DNA of 45,317 bases from Alectoria sarmentosa (Eukaryota > Ascomycota > Lecanoromycetes > Lecanorales > Parmeliaceae): NCBI GenBank assembly GCA_009733775.1, contig WOGZ01000269.1, positions 1 to 45,317 on the forward strand, written 5' to 3'. The notes beneath the pieces were generated by a model. It had not been told where the DNA came from, did no database searches, and saw nothing but the letters and a program-made list of their open reading frames with translations. A program made the position numbers and the translations under genes. Shown in pieces: positions 33,138 through 42,434 of the stretch. How positions within the stretch are numbered: position 1 is the stretch's first letter; each line of letters begins with the position of its first letter.

Positions 33138-34839
33138 ACGCACAAAAGTCGTCCCTGTCGAGTCTGCGAGTCCCACCAAGCGCTGTTACCGATTCTTTAC
33201 ACCAGCAGCCCTCTGAATTATCTGCTTGCGAATACGAACAAGCGCGCTTCCTGCACTCTCTCTATCATGCTAGTCTTGGCGGGTACACGAAATGTAAAGG
33301 CGTCAGGCGTTTTCGGACTTGTTGTAATTGGTCTTCGATCCTGGTGCAATTATGTATGAGAAATCTCTAATGGCAATTTTGTGGTATATTTGTGGCTTCG
33401 GCTTGAAATACGGACCAGTATGGCTATGATGCAATTGCTGGGTTGCTCACTTTTTGACAAAACATGGTGAGATGAGATGTTTCCTGAGATTTGCATCCCA
33501 CACACATAGATCATGAGAATTTGATCGCCGGCCTGCCATGACACGGAAAGCTTGAACAGGCATAGTCCAAGGCCGCGGAATAAACACGTGGTTCAAAAGG
33601 AGAAACATGTACAGCAGCGCCAATGGCGATGATTGGAGTCGTGATGATGGCAATACGAGAAATTGTTCTGTTAAGAGTGAATTCAAGTATGCGAATACTG
33701 TAGACGATGTTTTCACATCGGAAACGCTATTGGTGCCTCAATTCCGCAGGCATCAATCAAGAACGGGCCGAAATGGACAAGGCGAGAATGGTCCCAAGTG
33801 TGAGGGGATCGCAGCTGTGGGTAGCCGGTTTGATACACCTCGATGCCAAAAGGTATTGATCTTGTGGCTTACGTATCGTTGATTCTGGTGGGCTTCGTTC
33901 AAGAAATTGCAAGGGGCTTGAGTGATGTGTCTTACATTGCCCTTTTGTTCAGTGGCAACCCCAATCGGCCAACTGCACATGTGGCCAATGGATACATGTT
34001 GTTGCAAGCGCAGATACTGGAGATTGGAAAAGAGCAGCGACGACACCGTCTAACGCGCCAAGCGCGCATGCACGCGCGTGTTTACTCGTAAGGCTGAGAG
34101 CAGCTTGCTCTGCTCTCTGCATTTGTTCTTCGACAGCGCGATGAGGACTACCAATGTACCTAGGCTTTATTTGTACGACTAGACCCTGTCGATTATGACG
34201 ATGACTGACGTGAGGTGTCCTTGTCTTTATCAGGGTACTCGTTCCCAAAATTCTTCATTGACCACGGCATAGTATCACGGTGACGGTATGTATCATGCTC
34301 CTGTGGGAAGCCTTTTGGTCCTATCACGAGTCCTTTGGGTTTTGTTCACGCCTGTATATGCAAATATGTCTGCTTTCTTTGCGCTCAGAGGAATGGAGGT
34401 TGGCCCTTCAACGCTCGCCATTCTGAATCATCTTTGCTCTTGACGCGTTAAAAGGCACTGAACATAGCTCCAGTTGGGGATGACTTTTTGCCTGCATACC
34501 TCCTGTAGTGGAGTGGCAATTACCACCATCCTAGTTCCAGGGCCAGGAGCGCCTTCGCAGAACCACCAAGACTTTCAAAACACACTATTTTGGTCTAATT
34601 CGACCTTCTCCTGACCCACCGTCAACGTGAGGCCTTCCCTCTTGGGGCTTGGGCTTCTTGCTCCCACGGTTTCCCTAGGTCATTTAGTCGAGACTGTATG
34701 GGTGGGGACAGGTGATTGTTCCCCTACTGGAGGCACAGATGACTCAGGCGCTGGGAATGTAATGATGATCGCTTTGGCACCGAAACATGTCCCTACATAA
34801 GTACGACTTCAAACGGTATTGTCATCACTGGTATTGAGA
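33138..34839. other. Spacer with no supported gene
   Basis: ORFs up to about 127 codons occur on both strands but none shows a recognisable motif. The final 300 bases give Thr/Gly-type frames broken by stops and may belong to the decayed PAN gene that follows. Confidence 0.45.
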
Positions 34840-36270
34840 CTTCAATCTATCCCATTTCACCAGCTTTTGTAGCCTCTGGAATTACAACAGCGGTCGTCAT
34901 GAGCGCTAAATCAAATGGTGCTGTCACAACTTTCACCACCACCTCAACGTACCCGAGCATACCAGCAACACGATCGCGGCAGCTTGGCCTAGTGACTATT
35001 GAAACGGAAATCACTACAACAGATTCGTGAGGATCTACTGTCGTGGCTGCAAGCACCTATGTCAGCGTCGCTAAGGCGCCACCACTCCTACTCTGCCGAC
35101 GGAAACAACTGCCACCTGTCCCTAGGAGAATAGTACTTATTATATGGCCGGTGGATATACGTACGAGATCTACTGGGGCTTCGATTTCTATGGTAGTGAT
35201 CTTCCTGATCTGCGAACTGACAACCTGGCGGATTGTCTCTTGGCTTGCTCCGATTACACTCCTGAGACAGGTCCCTACGGTGCAGGGGGTGCATCCCGTG
35301 TCGCCGCAAGTTTTCAAACGGCTGGCAATAAATGTTATCTCAAGTACGGCGAGTATGAGGTCAATAATAGATCCCGGAATTTCCAGCGGTCGTCAAGTTC
35401 AGTATGAACCTACTAAACCTCCTACAACTAACACCGCAGCTGAACTTGGACTTGGAAATGCATACACTGGAACATTTGCTACTAACACTGGGACTGGAAC
35501 TGCAAGTACTGGAACTCCTGGAGGCAATAACAATGGCGGTCTAGCAGTCTCCTCGATGGAAACAGGCTCCTCCCCTAACACAATTCCCTCCCCAGCCACA
35601 AACGGCTCACCCGCTACTACGACAAAATCCGGCGCAGAAACGACATGTTCAAATATCAGCCCCTCGTGTAGTGGCTACAATACTTATTGCCTTGATAGAT
35701 TCGGACTTCGATATGACATCAGATGTGGACCCAACTATGACGATGCGGACGTTGCTTTACAGGCCCACGCTGACGCTTTCGAAGGGTGCATCCAGTACTG
35801 CTCCCTTCTCAAGAACTGCGCCGATTTCAGTTGCCGAGATACAAATTGTTACCCAATCTTCACTTTCAGAGGCTACAGTAGGCCGGAAACCGCAGCTAAA
35901 GGCACTAACCTCCTGACTGCTATTCTCACGGACGATCATATTAGTGGCTCCATCACTCTCGACGATCCGTGCGCCGAAGGTTTGGATGGCCAAACCTACA
36001 CGGATAAATTTCAATGCAACTGGGAAATCTTGTGCGACCAGACCATTGGCGGCACACTTCTTCAACAGACGATTCAGACCAACCTCGAAGCCTGCATAGA
36101 TTTATTGCGTGATCTACAACAGCTGTGATTCGGTTTATTTTGAGGGCGCCGGCGGTGAGGCGTCGAGCCAGGCAAAAACTTCTGCCAACTGTTTACCCAT
36201 TTCCACCATCGGTGCTGTGAGCCCAGGTATAAAATGTCTCGGCTGTCAGCCTTCAGGGCACTTGTAATGT
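34840..36270 (+). pseudogene. Decayed PAN/Apple-domain cell-surface protein gene
   Basis: Three PAN/Apple-like modules lie in order but in three different reading frames. Module 1 (about 35144-35395) reads YEIYWGFDFYGSDLPD then NLADCLLACSDY. Module 2 (about 35640-35930) reads YDIRCGPNYDDADVAL, FEGCIQYCSLLKNCADFSC. Module 3 starts near 35960 (YTDKFQCNWEILCDQTIGG) and continues in another frame from 36106 (CVIYNSCDSVYFEG, ANCLPISTIGAVS). A T/G/N-rich linker separates modules 1 and 2, and upstream (34850-35120) is Ser/Thr-rich, as in secreted fungal PAN proteins. Defects are an in-frame TAG at 35123-35125, a frameshift between about 35390 and 35405, and one extra T at 36101-36103. A GTAAGT donor-like site follows at 36268. 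Boundaries are approximate. Base-call error could explain the indels but not easily the stop. Confidence 0.7.
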
Positions 36271-36598
36271 AAGTTCTCCTACTCCTACCTCCTTTGACTG
36301 CAAATTTTGACATTGCCCATCAGTGGCCCGCTAACCAGTAGGAAGCTCCCAGGAGGTGTTTGGATAGGTTCGGATAGGGTTCTTTATTTTGGGCGTTCTT
36401 ATTCTTGAAATATAATCGTGTAAATTTTCCCTCCATCTTTGTACTCGAAGCATTGCAGCACAAGCATAGTCAATACCATGATGTTCGATCCCATGTAATC
36501 TTGTACAAAACGCATTGCGATCTATGATACCCCAATAGAAGCTAGAGCATATATCTCCAGCAATCGTTGTAATCACACCATCGTACACTTTTCGCCAA
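36271..36598. other. Spacer between convergent PAN pseudogene and V-ATPase G gene
   Basis: No gene. The minus-strand ORF at 36331-36618 overlaps the V-ATPase gene's last codons in another frame and is not supported. Confidence 0.5.
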
Positions 36599-37273
36599 TC
36601 ATGCCTTCGGCGGCGCATTAACTCTATCAGGGACCTCCGGCTTTACCTCCGTGACCACCCTCAACAAATCTTCAATGACCTTATCCCCCGTCTTGCCCCC
36701 AGCCTCCTTGATCTGTTTCAGCTGCTCCTCGGCGTCTTGGCTGGCATCCTCTTCCGCTTTCTTGTTGCCGCTTGTTTGCTATTCATCGTCCATCAATCAG
36801 CTGCTGTGCTTTCTGGGAGCACTGGGTGGCCTGGGGCGGTGGGTGTCTGGGCAAAGGGAAAAAGCACCTTCTTCTCGAATTCCTTGAATTCGCCATCTTT
36901 TTGCTTTCGGTAGTCTTCGATTTCTTTTTGTGCTTCGTTCTTGGCGTCTTTTACACGCTTCGATCGGTCTGGAATTGGGGGGTTTAGGTGGGCTGAGGTT
37001 GAGAAGGCGCGGGGATGGGAGGCATACATTCTCTAGCTGGGACTGGTCAGTAGATACACAAAAGATGTATTGGGTGGCCTTGGATGGCATACCTTTTTGG
37101 ACTATTTTCTGGGCCTCTCTCTCGGCCTTGACTAGAAGCTCAGTATTGCAAACAGGGAAAGCAGATGGCTGTCCTTACGTCGAGGAGAGTTTGGATACCC
37201 TTGGAATTTTGTGCAGACTATAGCAGGGTCAGCAATTGGTTTCCAGCTGGTACATTCACAAGGCTTTTACCAT
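36599..37273 (-). CDS. VMA10: Vacuolar H+-ATPase subunit G
   Basis: Predicted peripheral-stalk subunit of the V1 sector, 121 residues, which in the family joins with subunit E to hold V1 to the membrane sector during proton pumping. Six coding exons read downward: 37273-37271 (ATG only), 37217-37179, 37126-37093, 37036-37028 (9 nt), 36968-36868, 36778-36599. The product begins MSAQNSKGIQTLLDAEREAQ, then KIVQKAREYRSKRVKDAKNE, AQKEIEDYRKQKDGEFKEFE, and a helical C-terminus ending RVNAPPKA. This agrees with remembered fungal Vma10 over its whole length (114-120 residues). Every junction keeps frame. Introns are 53, 52, 56, 59 and 89 nt. Intron 2 ends in CAAG, a weaker acceptor, chosen because it restores LLDAEREAQ. 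The 9-nt exon supplies A-R-E and part of Y. The gene is divergent from PET117. Confidence 0.88.
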
Positions 37274-37435
37274 ATTTGCCGCTGTCTGCCTAAGAGTGTG
37301 TAGAAATTAATAGAAAGTTGGTGCAGGATGTTCGAGATGTCGGAGCTTCAAGATCCCTGTCTCCGCCAAGAGTCGAGGCTTCCCGCCAAAACTCTCCATT
37401 AATCCTGCACGTGCACGTCACTGTAAACCTCTGCA
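37274..37435. promoter_or_regulatory. 162-bp bidirectional promoter with CACGTG box
   Basis: The gap between the divergent V-ATPase G and Pet117 start codons. At 37407-37414 is the palindrome GCACGTGC (E-box CACGTG, the kind of site bHLH regulators bind in fungi), followed at once by CACGTCAC. Factor identity cannot be read from sequence. Confidence 0.5.
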
Positions 37436-37748
37436 ATGTCTAGAGCAGCAAAGCTCACGCTTGTAGGGACCTCTATCGGAGCCATTGCAATTGTTGCGCT
37501 TGTTCACTACCAGCAGAGCTCAGAGAAAGCTGTGAGCATCCCCATCTACCTTGGCCTTTTTAGCTCCAAAGGCTTACGATCTACAGGCAATGCATGCAGG
37601 AGTGATACGGGACATCGAACAGCAAAGGCTCAAGAAAGAACGACAGGCAGATTTCGAGATGCAGCGGGCGCTGGAGGAAGAATATAGGAAGGTGCAGCAG
37701 GTGCATGATGGGGATGGTGGACCGGAGAAGGCTAGGGGAAACGGATGA
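37436..37748 (+). CDS. PET117: Pet117-like cytochrome c oxidase assembly factor
   Basis: Predicted 85-residue mitochondrial inner-membrane protein needed, in yeast, for cytochrome c oxidase assembly through heme A synthase. Exons are 37436-37531 and 37587-37748. The N-terminal helix is MSRAAKLTLVGTSIGAIAIV followed by ALVHYQQSSEKA. After the splice, AMHAGVIRDIEQQRLKKERQ and DFEMQRALEEEYRKVQ are the conserved charged block of the family. The 55-nt intron (GTGAGC donor, GCTTAC branch, CTACAG acceptor) joins in phase 0 at EKA-AMHAG, as in relatives. The length matches the family. It shares a short promoter with V-ATPase subunit G. Confidence 0.88.
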
Positions 37749-38403
37749 TGCTGCACTGGGAGGGGACGAAACATCGGATCAAGGACGGAGTTCACATTCA
37801 CGGCAACTAGAATATTTGCCCAAGCCAACCGCGCCCGGTGTCAGAGAATATCTTGGAAGAACAGCGGTATCTCTGGTTACCAGACATCACTTGCCTACCG
37901 AGGCAAGAAAAGGCGAAAAGAGGCGCATCACAGCATCTAAATTGCATTGCTCCTTTAATGTTGTCAGCTCGGGGCTGTGCGTGTCTACGTTTCAGTATGG
38001 GCGAGGTACGGGACATTGCATGCATGCTGAGAAGTATCAAAGGACTGGTCTGCAAGTGGCAATGACGGATCCCTTGAGCCTGGGGGATCTAGGAAACTGC
38101 GATCGCTCTCAGCATATGTTGAGGGATTGACAACGAAGGAAGACTAGATCTAGATGTCTTGATTTCAACACTACCACTACTATCTGTACTCTGTAGCTTG
38201 CACACTTTCATTCTTCATCATGTGACTTGGCGTTTGGTAGATGGCTGGACCAATCAATTGGTCATGCGCCGGGCTTGCGCTTCAACTTCAAACATCCGCA
38301 CACTTTAACTTTCATTCAACTTTCACCTATCGATAAAGACGAACAAGAAGCATAGGCATGATGAAGTCTGCTCAGCCTACCATCTTGGGAAATCGTGAAT
38401 AAC
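37749..38403. other. Spacer upstream of the coiled-coil gene
   Basis: No gene. It holds the PET117 terminator and the promoter of the gene at 38404; the ORFs seen (for example 37705-38130) start inside PET117 in a wrong frame. Confidence 0.5.
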
Positions 38404-40798
38404 ATGGATGGTTCTTCGGCCGCTTCACCGGCCGCTTCTTCTCTTGACGCATTGTTGTCGCAATCGTCCAATAGAATGCGAGGAAGCATAGAGCGCCTCT
38501 CAAGCTGCTGTTGCGGTAATCTGCAGTGTGCCTACCTGGAACACAATAACGCAGCCCTGGAAGGACTGGAGAATCAGCTCAGAAATGCTGCGCGCATTGG
38601 CCAAGTAAGTGCATGCTCCTCGGGAAGCTTGTTTGATCCTTCAAATAATACAATCCTTCTCCGGACCTGTGCGATTTTGTGCTTCTGGACACCTAGCGAT
38701 CAATGCTTTTGGTTATATAGCATCAATGCTTGCACTATCAAAGGAGCAAGTTGCGTCTAAGCTCGTCGGCAGCATGTCACTGACCTTCGCGCTACAGGCT
38801 CTGCTCGCGCGCCACGAGGCTTACATCGCTGAAGCGTCCGAGGAGCGACGCAAGATGGTTGGGAGTATCGAGAAGCTTGAGACAGACAAGAAAAAGTCAG
38901 AGACCTCGAATGTCCGGACAATAGAAGAGAACCGTTATCTCCTCGACCAGCTGGAAGAAATGAACAACACGGTCTCCAACTCCGACACGCAAATCCTATC
39001 GCTAAATGCCACGCTTCAATCTACACGCAAAGAACTCGAAAGACTTACGGTTCTTGCTGCGCAAACGTCACACCTCGAAGCACAGTTATCGAGTCTGGAA
39101 TCGGAAGCAGCTGACCTTCATCACCAATTAGCGTTTAGGGAAGAGGAGGAGCAAACAGCTGTGCAACGATGGAAAGGCGCTGAGCGGACTGTCAACTTCT
39201 TGCAAGAACAGTTAGGTCAAATTGACAAGGAGGCGCGAGAAGAACGCTTGAGGCACGCTGAGGTTGTGAAGAGATTTGAAAGACAGAGGGCTGTCGAAAG
39301 AGAGCTCGAGAACGCGGCTGGACGTCTCAAAGGAGCGGCGGCTGCAACTACGCTTGGCAAGGATGGAGGTAACAGCGTTGTCTCGCATTTCGTCAAGGAT
39401 ATCCTCCAGGACAATACCAACTTGCAATTGGGGATTGTGGAACTTCGGGGAATGCTGATGGGTTCCAATGAGGAGGTGGAGAATCTCCGAGAGCAGATGG
39501 TGCTTCATCAGCCTGTCCAGCCATACTCCAAACGAGCTGGATCCGGAGAAGACCTGAATAGCGAGCTTGCGAGTACGCCTACTAACGAAGGTGTACTCTC
39601 ACCTGACTTCCACGTCCACCACCATTACCACGCAGCACCGAAAGTCAAGATCGCTAGAGAAAGGCCCGTTGGACTTGCAAGGACTAAGAAGCGGCGGAAT
39701 ATTACCTCACCTGGACTTCGGACGCCGTCTTCTGGTACGCAGACACCTCGTATACCACAAACACCTAGCTCCCCCTCCAGGCAAATCAGAACAGGCTCCT
39801 CTGCCGCGGCCATCATGTCACACACAACTGTCACGATTCCTCCCGTTCAGTCGCATCGATGGTCATCGCAAGCCTCGCAAGCTCCTTCGTCTCTGCCAAG
39901 CTCGCCTCAATCCACGTTTAGGAACTCTTCCGTATTTGACACCATAGAAGATAACATGTACTCGTCAAGACCAACAACACCCGGCTCTATCGCTCTTGGC
40001 TCGCCCAGTATCTACGCACGACATTCCAAGCGTAACTCAGACGTCTCAGCGAGAAGTCTATCTGCGCAGACATCGTCTAGCGTGCCTCAGAGTATATCAG
40101 AGGTACTGCAGGCCGTAAATCGACGCGGCATGGACGATTCTACGGAGACAATCAAATTCCCGTTACTAGATCACAGCATTATTCTAGAAGAGCCGGAAGA
40201 TGGTACCACCATATCTTTCTTGGATAATCACTTTGACCCTTACAGAAATGTCCAACAAACATATTCTCCAATGGAGCAAATGCGCTCTCGATTGCATCGA
40301 GCTTCGTCCCACGAAAGCATACTGTCCAGTCGAGGCATCGATATTCCCAAGCTTCGTGGCAAACGTTCGCAAGGCTTCAATCCCCGGTCATCATTTGGCC
40401 CATCTGTTGCATCAATTGGGCCCGTGACGAGCTCTACAGGTGCCGTCGCTCATGCTTCCAAGCGCGATCGAGGCTATGACAGCAGCAACTACAATCGCTT
40501 GCTTCTGAGTCATGCTTCAAGGAGCCCAGCTGCGCCAGTGCGTACTACCACAGCTGAGAAGTCCAGTTTGGGTAAGCGGGTCGGCGGGTGGGTGTTTGGC
40601 AAGTGGGGTGCTGTTCCCACCAAATCGACTGGGAATCTGCGAGCCATAGATGCTTTGAGCGCTGCTGTCGACGAGAGATCAATAGACAAGAACAAAGGCG
40701 GTTCGGATCGGGGTAGGAAGACAGAGAACCGGCTTTCGACTCATGTTGAAGCAGTGACTGTTGATAGCATGCTGCTGCAGGAGTCTCTGGAAGGGTGA
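38404..40798 (+). CDS. Conserved fungal coiled-coil protein with HVHHHYH motif
   Basis: Predicted 733-residue protein, exons 38404-38604 and 38798-40798. Exon 1 contains a Cys cluster (RLSSCCCGNLQCAYLEHN). After a 193-nt intron (GTAAGT donor, CTACAG acceptor, phase 0) the product continues ALLARHEAYIAEASEERRKM into a coiled coil of ~170 residues. The block GRLKGAAAATTLGKDGGNSV then VSHFVKDILQDNTNLQLGIV and the His motif DFHVHHHYH follow. The C-terminal half is S/T/P-rich and probably disordered and phosphorylated. I recognise the architecture as a fungal conserved hypothetical protein but know no function. The join GQ-ALLARHEAY was chosen because the intron frame, though open, gives unfamiliar sequence. 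ATG 38404 (AACATGGAT) is the start. Confidence 0.78.
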
Positions 40799-42434
40799 CG
40801 GTCTCGTCGATTTGGGCGTGGTTTGACTTTTGATACCCATGTAGCTTTGCTTGCAATCTATTCAATTTCACACAGTCACATAGGACTCTCTCTACAAATT
40901 TACTTAGATAAACATCCAATGGTGACGCAGAGCTAGATCCACTGATATGAGCGAGATGGGATCTCGACTCTACGGAATCTATATTGGTAATAGGTCAAAT
41001 AGTAGGTCTTGAGAAACGTCTTCCCACCGCTACTGACAAGTACGGAACTATTCCCCTCAGGCATGATGATGCGGCAGATGTGCTACCCCAGCATTCAAGG
41101 CCTCCCAACGGAATACGTTCGGCGGGATCACCGCATGGGCGACTTCGACCCGATTATTCTGGCTCTAGAGAACCATTCTCCAATGCATGAGCCGAGCCAT
41201 CCTTAGGCGATGATGCTGCCATGTTTCCTGAGTCTTTCGGACTGAGCCTGTGAAGAAGGTCGAGGATTCAATCAACGCCCTGGGCTTGGCAATGCTCGGC
41301 CAGCTTTCAAAGTTGGCAAGCGTCTGCTTTGGCGTCTACGAAACCAACATTTAGAGCACAAATTGGACCTCCGAAAGAAAAGCGTTTGGAGCAATGGAAA
41401 CAGCAATGCACAGAATATAACATCATTGCTCGAACCAGATCTCAGCAGAATCTCTTACCATTTACCCATATCCAGAGAGCCCATCTTATTAAATACTTTA
41501 TCCAAGCCAAGCCTGCATTTGGCTCTGTCTACCTACAATACCATGGGTCTTCGGAATAGAATGAGCGAGACGGCAAAGTCCAGATGATTCACAATCAGAT
41601 TTCGTGCACCTTCGCGCGATTGTCCATCTCATCGTTTGTTATACAGTTTTGGAATTTGCACAATACCTGAGGGTCGAGGTGGGTGACACTTCGGATCACC
41701 GTCGGACCGATACAAGGAGATCTCCAGAATCGAGCTGGAGTTCAGAATCAAATTAACAGTTGAGTGACTCGGACTCGGAATTATTATTTCACGCGTTCAT
41801 GCACCATGTAAGAAGTTGCATATGCAATGCACCATCACTGCGCCCTTTCTTATCTTTTCAACTCAAGCCTATCCAATCAAATTAAATGTGGCTGCTGCGG
41901 TCAGCAGAAACTCCTCTATCTTGTGCAGTCTTTTCATGCTCTGATTCGTTAATTATCGCCTCCTTATAACATGTACCAGTACGCGCCAGAAATCAGGAAT
42001 CGATTGCTTTACCTTCCATCCACAAACGTGCATACGCCCATAATACATTTTTCCGCCTGCTGCCAGAACCACAGCCTTGTATCGCAGATCGCCCAGACTT
42101 ACCCCCTGACTTATCTCCTAAGCACCTCAAAAGATTGCCAGCCCCGAATTTCCCCCGCCATGAGCTTTCCTACTCTACCATCGGGACCAGAGCTACACGC
42201 ATGGACGCCAACGTGGCAAGACTAATCTCAACAAGGCACACAAAAGATACTTCGCTATCAGTCGGACTACTCAAGAGGTAGATTCCTGCTCGGTAAGCGC
42301 CATATCCCTTACGGCGAGGCTGGAGCTAATGCTCCAGCTCCAGAAAAAATTGTACAACAGCGACATTGCCTTCCACCTGCGCGGGAAGACAAGGCAGGAC
42401 CCGGCTCTGTTGTACAGTCTGTTTGCATGAAGCG
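40799..42434. other. Spacer upstream of the NLR gene
   Basis: No supported gene. Plus frames at 41009-41206 and about 41210-41587 look weakly protein-like (CYPSIQGLPTEYVRRDHRMG; RPAFKVGKRLLWRLRNQHLE) but match nothing I know and are separated by stops. They could be remnants. Confidence 0.4.

Noticed and set aside
36651..36887. Plus-strand ORF opposite V-ATPase subunit G
   Set aside because: Antisense shadow of exons 5 and 6 of a well-supported gene.
38605..38797. Open-frame sequence kept as coding between the two exons of the coiled-coil gene
   Set aside because: Clean GTAAGT donor and CTACAG acceptor, and the spliced junction matches the remembered family better than the read-through sequence.
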